This document shows, in pieces, positions 27,729-35,718 of a stretch of DNA of 64,000 bases; the stretch's first letter is position 1; each line of letters opens with the position of its first letter. The notes under the pieces were generated by a model. That model worked only from the letters and a program-made list of their open reading frames with translations. It made no database searches and was not told the origin of the DNA. The translations under genes were made by a program, and so were the position numbers. The stretch is from Variovorax sp. ZS18.2.2 (GTDB taxonomy: Bacteria; Pseudomonadota; Gammaproteobacteria; Burkholderiales; Burkholderiaceae_C): NCBI RefSeq assembly GCF_024701975.1, contig NZ_JANLNM010000009.1:186001-250000 (forward strand), written 5' to 3'.

Positions 27729-28553
27729 ATGGCCGTCATCAAGATGAAACCCACTTCGCCGGGCCAACGCGGCGCGGTGAAGATTTCGCGTGACCACCTG
27801 CACAAGGGTGCTCCTCACGCAGCCCTGCTGGAACCCCAGTTCCAGAAGGCCGGCCGTAACAACAACGGTCACATCACGATCCGTCATCGTGGCGGCGGTG
27901 CCAAGCACCACTACCGCGTTGTCGACTTCGTGCGCAACAAGGACGGCATCCCGGCCAAGGTCGAACGCATCGAATACGACCCGAACCGCACCGCCCACAT
28001 CGCTCTGGTCTGCTACGCCGACGGCGAGCGCCGCTACATCATCGCCCCGCGCGGTCTGGAAGCTGGTGCAACGCTGCTGTCGGGCGCCGAAGCCCCGATC
28101 CGCGCCGGCAACACCCTGCCGATCCGCAACATCCCGGTCGGCTCGACGATCCACTGCATCGAACTGCAACCCGGCAAGGGCGCGCAGATCGCGCGTTCCG
28201 CCGGTACGTCGGCGACGCTGCTGGCTCGTGAAGGCGTCTACGCCCAGGTCCGCATGCGTTCGGGTGAGGTGCGTCGCATCCACATCGAATGCCGCGCAAC
28301 CATCGGCGAAGTGGCCAACGAAGAGCACAGCCTGCGCCAACTCGGCAAGGCCGGTGTGAAGCGTCACATGGGTATTCGCCCGACCGTTCGCGGTGTGGTG
28401 ATGAACCCGGTCGACCACCCGCACGGTGGTGGCGAAGGCAAGACTGGCGAAGGCCGCCACCCTGTCGACCCATGGGGCAACCTGACCAAGGGCTATCGCA
28501 CCCGTAACAACAAGCGCACGCAGGTCTTCATCGTGTCGCGTCGCAAGAAGTAA
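27729..28553 (+). CDS. rplB: 50S ribosomal protein L2
   Basis: A 274-residue protein needed for subunit joining and peptidyl transfer. The conserved RGVVMNPVDHPHGGGEGKTG near residue 220 includes the key His. It lies 2 bases after rplW. Confidence 0.98.
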   Translation: MAVIKMKPTSPGQRGAVKISRDHLHKGAPHAALLEPQFQKAGRNNNGHITIRHRGGGAKHHYRVVDFVRNKDGIPAKVERIEYDPNRTAHIALVCYADGERRYIIAPRGLEAGATLLSGAEAPIRAGNTLPIRNIPVGSTIHCIELQPGKGAQIARSAGTSATLLAREGVYAQVRMRSGEVRRIHIECRATIGEVANEEHSLRQLGKAGVKRHMGIRPTVRGVVMNPVDHPHGGGEGKTGEGRHPVDPWGNLTKGYRTRNNKRTQVFIVSRRKK

Positions 28554-28563
28554 GGGATAGCCC

Positions 28564-28842
28564 ATGACTCGCTCTCTCAAAAAGGGTCCTTTCGTCGACC
28601 ACCACCTGGTGGCCAAGGCCGACAAGGCTGTGACGACCAAGGACAAGAAGCCGATCAAGACCTGGTCGCGTCGTTCGATGGTTCTGCCCGAGTTCATCGG
28701 TCTGACCATCGCCGTGCACAACGGCAAGCAACACGTGCCTGTGTACATCACCGACCAGATGGTCGGCCACAAGCTCGGCGAATTTGCGCTCACGCGCACG
28801 TTCAAGGGGCACCCCGCGGACAAAAAAGTCCAGAAGAAGTAA
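28564..28842 (+). CDS. rpsS: 30S ribosomal protein S19
   Basis: A 92-residue 30S head protein. It begins MTRSLKKGPFVDHHLVAKAD, and the motif RRSMVLPEFIGLTIAVHNGK follows; both are standard. Confidence 0.98.
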   Translation: MTRSLKKGPFVDHHLVAKADKAVTTKDKKPIKTWSRRSMVLPEFIGLTIAVHNGKQHVPVYITDQMVGHKLGEFALTRTFKGHPADKKVQKK

Positions 28843-28851
28843 GGAACGACC

Positions 28852-29184
28852 ATGTCTGAAACACGTGCAGTCCTCCGCGGTGTCCGCCTCTCGGTCGACA
28901 AGGGCCGTCTGGTCGCGGACCTCATCCGCGGCAAGAAGGTCGATCAAGCGCTCAACGTTCTGCAGTTCACGCAGAAAAAGGCCGCTGTGATCATCAAGAA
29001 GGTGCTCGAGTCGGCGATTGCCAACGCCGAGCACAACGACGGTGCCGATATCGACGAGCTGAAGGTCAAGACCATCTACGTCGAGCAAGGTGCAACGCTC
29101 AAGCGCTTCACGGCGCGGGCCAAGGGTCGCGGCAATCGCATCAGCAAGCCCACGTGCCATGTGTACGTGACGGTTGGCAACTAA
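28852..29184 (+). CDS. rplV: 50S ribosomal protein L22
   Basis: A 110-residue protein whose hairpin reaches the exit tunnel. The loop EQGATLKRFTARAKGRGNRI is intact, with no macrolide-resistance-type deletion. AAGGAACGACC precedes the ATG. Confidence 0.98.
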   Translation: MSETRAVLRGVRLSVDKGRLVADLIRGKKVDQALNVLQFTQKKAAVIIKKVLESAIANAEHNDGADIDELKVKTIYVEQGATLKRFTARAKGRGNRISKPTCHVYVTVGN

Positions 29185-29201
29185 GAAGGCCTGGAAGAAA
29201 T

Positions 29202-30116
29202 ATGGGACAGAAAATCCACCCAACCGGGTTCCGCCTTGCGGTTACCCGTAACTGGTCCAGCCGCTGGTACGCAAGCGACCGCGATTTCGCGGGCATGCTG
29301 GCCGAAGACATCAAGGTTCGCGAATACCTGAAGAAGAAGCTGAAGAACGCTTCGGTCTCGCGCGTCATGATCGAACGTCCCGCCAAGAACGCTCGCATCA
29401 CGATCTACTCGGCACGTCCGGGCGTCGTGATCGGCAAGAAGGGCGAAGACATCGAGAACCTCAAGCGCGAACTGGGCAAGCAGCTCGGCGTGCCGGTTGC
29501 GGTCAACATCGAAGAAGTGCGCAAGCCCGAAATCGATGCGCAACTGATCGCCGACAGCATCACGCAGCAGCTCGAAAAGCGGATCATGTTCCGCCGTGCC
29601 ATGAAGCGCGCCATGCAAAACGCCATGCGTCTGGGTGCCCTGGGCATCAAGATCATGTCGTCGGGCCGCCTGAACGGCATCGAAATCGCTCGCTGCGAGT
29701 GGTATCGCGAAGGTCGCGTGCCGCTTCACACCCTGCGCGCCGACATCGACTACGGCACCTCGGAAGCCAAGACCACCTACGGCGTCATCGGCGTCAAGGT
29801 CTGGGTCTACAAGGGCGACACGCTGGGTCGCAACGACCTGCCGGCCGTCGAAACGCCGCGTCCTGAAGAAGAACGTCGTCCGCGCGGTCCGCGCCGCGAT
29901 GGCCGCCCGGGTGGCGACCGTCCGGGTTCGGATCGCCGTGGTCCCGGCCCCCGTGCCGGCGCCCGCGGCCCGATCGGTGGCAACACCGCGCCGGCCGATG
30001 GCAGCGACAAGCCCGCCGAAGCAACCGGCGGTGCCGGTGCAGACTCGAAACCCGCCGTTAAGCGCGTCCGCAAAGCCGCGCCAGCTGCAGCAGCTGACGG
30101 TGCCAAGACCGAGTGA
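29202..30116 (+). CDS. rpsC: 30S ribosomal protein S3 with long C-terminal tail
   Basis: A 304-residue protein, about 70 longer than the 233-residue E. coli S3. The core (MGQKIHPTGFRLAVTRNWSS, KH-domain VIGKKGEDIENLKREL) is normal up to about residue 225. A disordered tail follows, rich in Arg, Gly, Pro, Asp and Ala (for example RRPRGPRRDGRPGGDRPG). Tails of this kind occur in related betaproteobacteria. The ATG at 29202 is set by GGAAGAAAT and by homology. Confidence 0.97.
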   Translation: MGQKIHPTGFRLAVTRNWSSRWYASDRDFAGMLAEDIKVREYLKKKLKNASVSRVMIERPAKNARITIYSARPGVVIGKKGEDIENLKRELGKQLGVPVAVNIEEVRKPEIDAQLIADSITQQLEKRIMFRRAMKRAMQNAMRLGALGIKIMSSGRLNGIEIARCEWYREGRVPLHTLRADIDYGTSEAKTTYGVIGVKVWVYKGDTLGRNDLPAVETPRPEEERRPRGPRRDGRPGGDRPGSDRRGPGPRAGARGPIGGNTAPADGSDKPAEATGGAGADSKPAVKRVRKAAPAAAADGAKTE

Positions 30117-30144
30117 TCGGTCTTAGAACTACGGAGTATTAAAA

Positions 30145-30561
30145 ATGCTGCAACCTGCACGCAGAAAGTTCCGCAAGGAACAAAAGGGCCGCAACACCGG
30201 CATCGCAACCACGGGTAACTCGGTTGCGTTCGGTGACTTCGGTCTCAAATGCACCGACCGCGGCCGCCTCACAGCGCGCCAGATCGAAGCCGCTCGTCGC
30301 GCGATTTCACGTCACGTGAAGCGCGGTGGCCGTATCTGGATCCGCGTGTTCCCGGACAAGCCAATCTCGACCAAGCCCGCCGAAGTGCGGATGGGTAACG
30401 GTAAGGGCAACCCCGAGTACTACGTCGCTGAAATTCAGCCTGGCAAGATCGTGTTCGAGATCGTCGGCGTGCCCGAAGAACTCGCCCGCGAAGCGTTCCG
30501 CCTGGCCGCCGCCAAGCTTCCGCTGCGCACGACGTTCGTCGCTCGCCAGCTCGGCGCCTGA
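30145..30561 (+). CDS. rplP: 50S ribosomal protein L16
   Basis: A 138-residue 50S protein near the A site. MLQPARRKFRKEQKGRNTGI and the basic RRAISRHVKRGGRIWIRVFPD are typical. Confidence 0.98.
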   Translation: MLQPARRKFRKEQKGRNTGIATTGNSVAFGDFGLKCTDRGRLTARQIEAARRAISRHVKRGGRIWIRVFPDKPISTKPAEVRMGNGKGNPEYYVAEIQPGKIVFEIVGVPEELAREAFRLAAAKLPLRTTFVARQLGA

Positions 30562-30574
30562 GAGGAGAACACCC

Positions 30575-30826
30575 ATGGCAACACGTAAGAAAAAAGAAAC
30601 CGTGGCTCCGGCCAAGGTGACCAAGGCTGCAACCCTGCGCACGAAAGATGTCGCAGCGCTGCAAACCGAAGTCAAGGAACTGCAGAAGGCCCATTTCGGC
30701 CTGCGCATGCAGAAAGCCACGCAACAGCTGTCGAACACCTCGACGCTGCGCGTGACGCGCCGCGACATCGCGCGCGCCAAGACCATTCTTGCGCAGAAGC
30801 AGCAAGAAACCCAAGCCGCCAAGTAA
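30575..30826 (+). CDS. rpmC: 50S ribosomal protein L29
   Basis: An 83-residue protein at the tunnel exit. The usual ~65-residue core (LRTKDVAALQTEVKELQKAH; RRDIARAKTILAQKQ) is preceded by an extra ~18 residues rich in Lys and Ala (MATRKKKETVAPAKVTKA). GAGAGGAGAACACCC precedes the ATG, supporting the longer start. Confidence 0.95.
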   Translation: MATRKKKETVAPAKVTKAATLRTKDVAALQTEVKELQKAHFGLRMQKATQQLSNTSTLRVTRRDIARAKTILAQKQQETQAAK

Positions 30827-30835
30827 GGAGTGAAC

Positions 30836-31105
30836 ATGACGGAAGCTAAAAAATCCCTCAAGCGCACCTTGATCGGCAAGGTGGTCAGCGACAAGCGTGC
30901 CAAGACCGTGACCGTGCTGGTCGAGCGCCGTGTGAAGCACGAGCTCTACGGCAAGATCGTGGCCAAGACGAGCAAGTACCACGCCCATGACGAAAATGGC
31001 GAGTACAAGCTGGGCGACACCATCGAGATCACGGAAAGCCGTCCGATCTCGAAGACCAAGAACTGGGTCGTGACCCGCTTGGTCGAGAAGGCCGTGCTGG
31101 TCTGA
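30836..31105 (+). CDS. rpsQ: 30S ribosomal protein S17
   Basis: An 89-residue 16S rRNA-binding protein. RTLIGKVVSDKRAKTVTVLV and KYHAHDENGEYKLGD are typical. AAGGAG at 30825-30830 lies 5 bases before the ATG at 30836, which fixes the start over an in-frame GTG at 30830. It is the last ribosomal gene here; rplN does not follow. Confidence 0.97.
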   Translation: MTEAKKSLKRTLIGKVVSDKRAKTVTVLVERRVKHELYGKIVAKTSKYHAHDENGEYKLGDTIEITESRPISKTKNWVVTRLVEKAVLV

Positions 31106-31130
31106 TCTTCGAGTTCAACGACTCAACCGG

Positions 31131-31157
31131 AAACGGCCCACAATGTGGGCCGTTTTT
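31131..31157 (+). terminator. Rho-independent terminator after rpsQ
   Basis: AAACGGCCCACA and TGTGGGCCGTTTTT form a 10-bp stem with a T-run, ending the S10 transcript. Confidence 0.9.
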
Positions 31158-31175
31158 CTTTTTCAGGAGCATTCA

Positions 31176-31682
31176 ATGATCAAAGTCGGTGACACCCTTC
31201 CTTCGGCAACCCTGCAGGAATATTCCGAAGTCGAAGGCGAAGGCTGCAGCATCGGCCCGAACGCGGTGGACGTGAGCAAGGCTTCGGCCGGCAAGACCAT
31301 CGCGCTGTTCGCGCTGCCGGGCGCCTTCACGCCCACCTGCTCGGCCAAGCACGTGCCGGGCTACGTGCAGCACTTCGACGACTTCAAGGCGGCCGGCGTG
31401 GACGAGATCTGGTGCGTGAGCGTGAACGACGCCTTCGTGATGGGCGCCTGGGCACGCGACCAGAAGACCGGCGCCAAGGTGCGCATGCTGGCCGACGGCA
31501 GCGCCGATTTCGCCAAGGCCACCGGCCTCACGCTCGATCTGACGGGCCGCGGCATGGGTCTGCGCAGCAACCGCTATTCGATGCTCGTGAAGGACGGCAA
31601 GGTCGCGACGCTCAACGTCGAGGCACCGGGCAAGTTCGAAGTCAGCGACGCGGACACGCTGCTGGCGCAAGCCCGCGGCTGA
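31176..31682 (+). CDS. Peroxiredoxin (Prx5 / AhpC-TSA family)
   Basis: A 168-residue thiol peroxidase that reduces H2O2 and organic peroxides. The peroxidatic Cys55 lies in PGAFTPTCSAKHVPGY, the Prx5-type motif, and no second conserved resolving Cys is obvious near the C-terminus. Such enzymes usually use glutathione/glutaredoxin. CAGGAGCATTCA before the ATG at 31176 sets the start. Confidence 0.93.
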   Translation: MIKVGDTLPSATLQEYSEVEGEGCSIGPNAVDVSKASAGKTIALFALPGAFTPTCSAKHVPGYVQHFDDFKAAGVDEIWCVSVNDAFVMGAWARDQKTGAKVRMLADGSADFAKATGLTLDLTGRGMGLRSNRYSMLVKDGKVATLNVEAPGKFEVSDADTLLAQARG

Positions 31683-31701
31683 TCGATCGGCCGATCGATC
31701 A
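31680..31701. promoter_or_regulatory. 22-bp perfect palindrome covering two convergent stop codons
   Basis: TGATCGATCGG is followed directly by its own reverse complement. The first TGA is the peroxiredoxin stop and the last TCA is the stop of the convergent GNAT gene. It could act as a short bidirectional RNA hairpin, though no T-run is present. Confidence 0.75.
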
Positions 31702-32286
31702 GAGATCGGCCTTGAGGTAGTGAGCCCCGGCGATGGGGTTGTGATAGTAGGGCGGCACTTCCACGAAGCCCAAGTCTTCGTAGAGTGCCCGCGCCGATTC
31801 CATATCGTCGAGGGTGTCGAGCAGCACGCAGCCGTAGCCTGCGGCGCGCGCTGCATCGAGGATGGCTTCGGCGAGCTGCCGGCCCAGTCCGAGGCCCCGG
31901 AAGCCGGGCCGCACGAACAGCCGTTTCATTTCCGCCGCATTCGCATAGTCCGCGTTGTCGAGTGGGCGCAGGGCGCAGCACCCTGCCACATGCGCCAGCG
32001 AGCCATCGGCGCGCTGCAGCGTCGGGGCCTGCCGGCCCGCTTCTTCCTTGATGTTCGCCGGATCCACCAGCGCCAGCACCAGCGTGCCGCGCGGTTCGGC
32101 GTATTCACCCGGCAGGTCGGCCAGTTCGCTGTCGAAATCCTGGAAGTCCAGGTCGATGTTCAGCGAGGCGGCATAGTCGCGGAAGATCGCCCGCGTCGCA
32201 TCGATCTCGTGGGCTTCATCGGGCGTGAGCAGCACGACGACCGGCGTGTCTGCCAGCGGCAACGGGCGTGAAACCGAAGAGCTCAT
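31699..32286 (-). CDS. GNAT family N-acetyltransferase
   Basis: A 195-residue acetyltransferase. The acetyl-CoA-binding stretch FVRPGFRGLGLGRQLAEAIL fits motif A (RGxGxG/A variant), followed by GCVLLDTLDDMESARALYEDLGF, the usual C-terminal motif B. The start at 32286 overlaps the stop of the upstream cytochrome b gene as ATGA, indicating coupling. The substrate is unknown. Confidence 0.88.
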   Translation of the reverse strand: MSSSVSRPLPLADTPVVVLLTPDEAHEIDATRAIFRDYAASLNIDLDFQDFDSELADLPGEYAEPRGTLVLALVDPANIKEEAGRQAPTLQRADGSLAHVAGCCALRPLDNADYANAAEMKRLFVRPGFRGLGLGRQLAEAILDAARAAGYGCVLLDTLDDMESARALYEDLGFVEVPPYYHNPIAGAHYLKADL

Positions 32287-32993
32287 ACGCGCAACGACGC
32301 CACCCAGTACGCCACGCCCGCGCACAGCGCGAACAGCACCAGCGCCAGCCCGCGCGAAGCTGCATCGTCGCGGCTCCCGGCGACCTGGCCATTTGCGCTC
32401 GAGAGCAGCTTGTCGCCTGACACCATCGGCCGCACCAGGCGATGCCGCCTGACCAGCACGTAGAACAGCACGGCCAGCACGTGCAGGCTGACGAGCGTGA
32501 TCACGGTCCACTTGCCCTGTGCCTTGTGCCAGCCGGTGGCAAAGCTCACGACCGCACCCGAAACGAAACGGGTGAGCGGCCCGGAGGCGGAAATCTCGTC
32601 GTCGGCCATGAGCCCGGTGGCGACCTGAAACGCCAGGATCGCCAGCACCCCGAACACCGAGAGCGCGCCCAGCGGCGTGTGCCCGATCAGGTGGTCCGGA
32701 TGTGCCCGCCCCCGCAGATAGTTGACGACCGAACCCGGCGCGTAGATGAATGCCGCGAAGCGCGACCATCGTCCGCCCACAAAGCCCCAGAGCAGCCGGA
32801 ACAGCAACAGCGCGAGCACCGTGTACCCGAGGCGGAAGTGCCATTCCATGATGCCGTTCAGGCCGGTGCCGATCAGGCCGAGCACGGCGATGGCCAGCGC
32901 CCAGTGGAAAAGACGCGTCGGCAGGTCCCAGACACGCGTCGGGGCCGCGGTGCTGGCGGTCGCATGGAGGGCGGCCACGGAGGTGTCGGTCAT
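32283..32993 (-). CDS. Cytochrome b561-type membrane protein
   Basis: A 236-residue inner-membrane dihaem cytochrome of the Ni/Fe-hydrogenase b-subunit / b561 family. Haem-ligand candidates are in PTRLFHWALAI and in the helices HTPLGALSVFGVL and TLVSLHVLAVLFYVL. The ATG at 32993 is the best start; longer frames add a non-homologous N-terminus. It is divergent from a cytochrome c' gene 161 bases away, and b561-c' pairs are common in proteobacteria, probably as electron-transfer partners. Confidence 0.88.
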   Translation of the reverse strand: MTDTSVAALHATASTAAPTRVWDLPTRLFHWALAIAVLGLIGTGLNGIMEWHFRLGYTVLALLLFRLLWGFVGGRWSRFAAFIYAPGSVVNYLRGRAHPDHLIGHTPLGALSVFGVLAILAFQVATGLMADDEISASGPLTRFVSGAVVSFATGWHKAQGKWTVITLVSLHVLAVLFYVLVRRHRLVRPMVSGDKLLSSANGQVAGSRDDAASRGLALVLFALCAGVAYWVASLRV

Positions 32994-33154
32994 CGATGGG
33001 AGCGCGGATGCGCGAGGCTGCGGAAGGCGGAGGTTAGCAAAGTCCGGGCGCAAGGCGGCTTCGGGTTGTTGCTATGCGCCCGACATGGCCTGCCCCTACA
33101 CTCGGCCGCAGCGCTGCGTTCGACGGCGTTGCCTACCCCACACAAGGACCCACG

Positions 33155-33601
33155 ATGACCCGACTTGCCTCGTTCGCCCTTGCAGCCGCCTGCGCTGCGA
33201 TGTCCCTGCCCGCCGCGGCCCAGTTCGCCAAGCCCGAGGACGCCATCAAGTACCGCCAGAGCGCGCTGTTCGTGATGAGCCAGCACTTCGGCCGCCTGGG
33301 CGCCATGGCCAACGGCCGGGTTCCCTACGACGCGGCGGCTGCCGCAGCCAACGCCGAAATCGTGGCCGAAATGGCCAAGCTGCCCTGGGCGGGCTTCGGC
33401 CCCGGCACCGAGGGCGGCAAGGCCAAGCCCGAAGTCTGGAAGGAAGACGCCAAGTTCAAGGAACGCCAGCAGAAGCTGATCGAGGAAACCGGCAAGCTGG
33501 TGGTCGCCGCCAAGGCCGGCAACATCGATGCGCTCAAGGCCCAGTTCGGCCCGACCGGCGCGAGCTGCAAGGCTTGCCACGACAGCTTCCGCAACCAGTA
33601 A
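33155..33601 (+). CDS. Cytochrome c' / c556 family protein
   Basis: A 148-residue periplasmic cytochrome with a Sec signal (residues 1-22, ending PAAAQ). The single haem site Cys138-Lys-Ala-Cys141-His142 is at the extreme C-terminus, as in the four-helix cytochrome c' family, which binds NO and CO. It is divergent from the cytochrome b561 gene, its likely partner. Confidence 0.93.
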   Translation: MTRLASFALAAACAAMSLPAAAQFAKPEDAIKYRQSALFVMSQHFGRLGAMANGRVPYDAAAAAANAEIVAEMAKLPWAGFGPGTEGGKAKPEVWKEDAKFKERQQKLIEETGKLVVAAKAGNIDALKAQFGPTGASCKACHDSFRNQ

Positions 33602-33619
33602 GGGCGGCTGCAAAAAGAC

Positions 33620-33648
33620 AAAAGGCGCTACTTGGTAGCGCCTTTTTT
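33620..33648 (+). terminator. Rho-independent terminator after the cytochrome c' gene
   Basis: AAAAGGCGCTA and TAGCGCCTTTTTT form a perfect stem with loop CTTGG. It is shared with the convergent thioredoxin gene. Confidence 0.93.
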
Positions 33649-33666
33649 ATTGGGGACGGAGAGGGT

Positions 33667-34164
33667 TCAGGCCTCTGCGAGCAGCTTCTCGATGAGCTTG
33701 TGCAGTTCGGCGAAGTCGGGCTCGCCCACGTAGCGCTTCACGATCTCGCCCTGCTTGTTGACCAGGTAGGTGGTTGGCGTGAGCTTCACGTCGCCCCAGG
33801 CCTGTGCCACGCTGCCGGTGTTGTCGATCGCCACCTTGAACGGCAGCTTTCGGGTTTCGGCGAAGTTGACGACGTAGCTCGGCGGGTCGTAGCTCATGGC
33901 CACCGCCAGCGTGTCGTAGCCCTTGGACTTGTACTTGTCGTAGGTTGCGATGACCTTGGGCATCTCGCCGACGCAGGTCACGCAACTCGTGGCCCAGAAG
34001 TTGACCAGGGTGACCTTGCCCTTCAGGTCGGCGGTGGTCTTTTGGCTGCCGTCCAGCAGCACGAAGGTAGAGGTCGGGGCCGCCGTGTTGCCGGAGCCGA
34101 GGTACACGCCCACGCCGACGGCCAATGCAAGGGCGATGGCGGCGGCAGCGATGTATTTTTTCAT
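33667..34164 (-). CDS. TlpA-like membrane-anchored thioredoxin
   Basis: A 165-residue thioredoxin-fold protein with an N-terminal hydrophobic helix (residues 4-23) acting as signal or anchor. The active site is Cys61-Val-Thr-Cys64 within NFWATSCVTCVGEMP; the cis-Pro is in LTPTTYLV. TlpA/ResA-like proteins reduce disulfides in the periplasm, often for cytochrome c maturation, which would fit the cytochrome c' gene next door (inference). Start at 34164. Confidence 0.9.
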   Translation of the reverse strand: MKKYIAAAAIALALAVGVGVYLGSGNTAAPTSTFVLLDGSQKTTADLKGKVTLVNFWATSCVTCVGEMPKVIATYDKYKSKGYDTLAVAMSYDPPSYVVNFAETRKLPFKVAIDNTGSVAQAWGDVKLTPTTYLVNKQGEIVKRYVGEPDFAELHKLIEKLLAEA

Positions 34165-34278
34165 GGCGGCGACTGAGAGAGGGAGGGGGAAAGAGGGGCG
34201 GCGCGATTCTAGTTCCGCCTGCGCGACCGTGCTGGTGAGGGCCCATCCGGCATCGCGTGGTTCGATAATCGCTCCCCC

Positions 34279-34821
34279 ATGCCGTCGTTCGCCCCCCGCC
34301 CCTGGCTTGCGCTGACAGCCGCCGCAGCCGCTTTTCTCGCCGCCTGCAGCCCCGCCTTCAACTGGCGCGAGGTGCCGATCGCCGATGCGGGTCTGGTCGC
34401 GCTCCTGCCCTGCAAGCCCGACCGCGCGAACCGCGCGCTGCCCTTGAGCGCCGAATCCGTGCAGGTCGACATGGCTGGCTGCGAGACCGGCGGCGCGACC
34501 TTCGCCATTGCCCATGCTTCCGCCGGCAGCCCGGAGCAGGCCGAGGCCTGGCTCAACGCCTGGCGCGCGGCCACGCGCAGCCAGTTGGGCGATGCGAAAG
34601 TGGCGGAAGCCCCGGCGGCTCTGCAGCGCGCGACCGCAATGCCCGCGCCGGCGCGGCTCGATGCGCAACCGGCCCAGCCGGGCGCCGCGCCCGTCCAGGT
34701 GCTCTGGTTCGCCCAATCGCAGAAAAACGGCACCGTGGCGCTTTATCAGGCCACCGTGCTCGGCAGGCCTTCGTCCCCCGAGGCACCCAAGACCTTCTTC
34801 GAAGGTCTGCGCCTCCCATGA
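34279..34821 (+). CDS. Putative lipoprotein of unknown function
   Basis: A 180-residue protein with a lipobox (FLAAC, Cys near residue 23). Two further Cys (LLPCKPDR and VDMAGCETGG) may form a disulfide. I recognise no enzyme motif; similar proteins occur next to thioredoxin genes in Comamonadaceae. GATAAT at 34264-34269 is 9 bases before the ATG and there is no ribosome site, so the mRNA may be leaderless. Confidence 0.8.
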   Translation: MPSFAPRPWLALTAAAAAFLAACSPAFNWREVPIADAGLVALLPCKPDRANRALPLSAESVQVDMAGCETGGATFAIAHASAGSPEQAEAWLNAWRAATRSQLGDAKVAEAPAALQRATAMPAPARLDAQPAQPGAAPVQVLWFAQSQKNGTVALYQATVLGRPSSPEAPKTFFEGLRLP

Positions 34822-34921
34822 GCGGCGGCGCTGTCCGTTTTTTCGCGGGCTGATGCGTTATGTCTTATCTCTACTTTCCCTGGGCGCCCCCGCATAATCG
34901 ACGCGTCGTCCTCCGAGCCGC

Positions 34922-35377
34922 ATGAACAGCATCCTCATCATCGCCCACTCACCGTTCGCACAGGCGCTGCGGCAGTGCGCGCTGCATGTGTTTCCCGACT
35001 GCGAGCAGGCCGTCGTCGCGCTCGACGTGCTGCCCAACGTGTCGCCCGAGGAAACGCTGGCCGCCGCACGCATCACGCTCCAGCAGCAGCTGCACGCCCC
35101 GCGCTCGCAGGTGCTGGTGCTGGCCGACGTGTTCGGCGCCACGCCCTGCAACGTGGCGCAGAAGCTGGTGGACGGCGTTCATTCGAAGCTGGTGGCGGGC
35201 GTCAACCTGCCGATGCTGCTGCGCGCCGTCACCTACCGCCACGAACCGCTCGACACGCTCGTGCAGCGCGCCATCGCGGGTGGCACCGCGGGCGTGATGC
35301 AGGTGGCGGTGGCGGCTCCCCAGAACCAGGCAAAAAGAAAGCACAGTGATCAAGAAATCCGTGACCATCAGCAATAA
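34922..35377 (+). CDS. PTS system mannose-type EIIA domain protein
   Basis: A 151-residue soluble EIIA of the mannose family. The phospho-acceptor is His9 in SILIIAHSPFA, and VLVLADVFGATPCNVA matches the ManX core. No EIIB, EIIC or EIID genes follow; instead HPr and EI do. In other Burkholderiales this trio regulates carbon storage or signalling rather than sugar uptake. The 3' end overlaps ptsH by 32 bases. Confidence 0.92.
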   Translation: MNSILIIAHSPFAQALRQCALHVFPDCEQAVVALDVLPNVSPEETLAAARITLQQQLHAPRSQVLVLADVFGATPCNVAQKLVDGVHSKLVAGVNLPMLLRAVTYRHEPLDTLVQRAIAGGTAGVMQVAVAAPQNQAKRKHSDQEIRDHQQ

Positions 35378-35615
35378 GCTGGGCCTGCACGCACGCGCAT
35401 CGGCCAAGCTGACCAAGCTCGCAGGCAGCTACCCCTGCGAGGTGTGGCTCTCGCGCGGCGACCGCCGCATCAATGCCAAGAGCATCATGGGCGTCATGAT
35501 GCTGGCCGCGGGCATCGGCTCCACCGTCGAGCTCGAGACCAACGGCCAGCAGGAAGAAGAAGCGATGAACGCTATCGTCCAATTGATGGACGACAAGTTC
35601 GGCGAAGGCGAATAA
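35346..35615 (+). CDS. ptsH: Phosphocarrier protein HPr
   Basis: An 89-residue PTS carrier. His15 in NKLGLHARASAKLTKLA is the EI phosphorylation site, and INAKSIMGVMMLAAGIGS has the Ser that HPr kinase would modify. It begins with GTG inside the end of the EIIA gene, so expression is probably coupled. It passes phosphate from EI to EIIA. Confidence 0.96.
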   Translation: MIKKSVTISNKLGLHARASAKLTKLAGSYPCEVWLSRGDRRINAKSIMGVMMLAAGIGSTVELETNGQQEEEAMNAIVQLMDDKFGEGE

Positions 35616-35705
35616 ATGTGGCCCCCACGCTCCGCACTGCGTGTCGTCGCTGCCCCCCGAGGGGGCTCGGCCGCCTTGGGGCGGCCCGGCGGCGGCCGAT
35701 GACCT
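35616..35705. repeat. Dispersed GC-rich palindromic repeat between ptsH and ptsI
   Basis: The gap contains short hairpins (CCCCCCGAGGGGGC; GGCCGCCTTGGGGCGGCC) typical of a dispersed Comamonadaceae repeat. The string at 35675-35690 is the reverse complement of 3495-3510. No gene is present. Confidence 0.65.
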
Positions 35706-35718
35706 TCGGTCCACGTCC

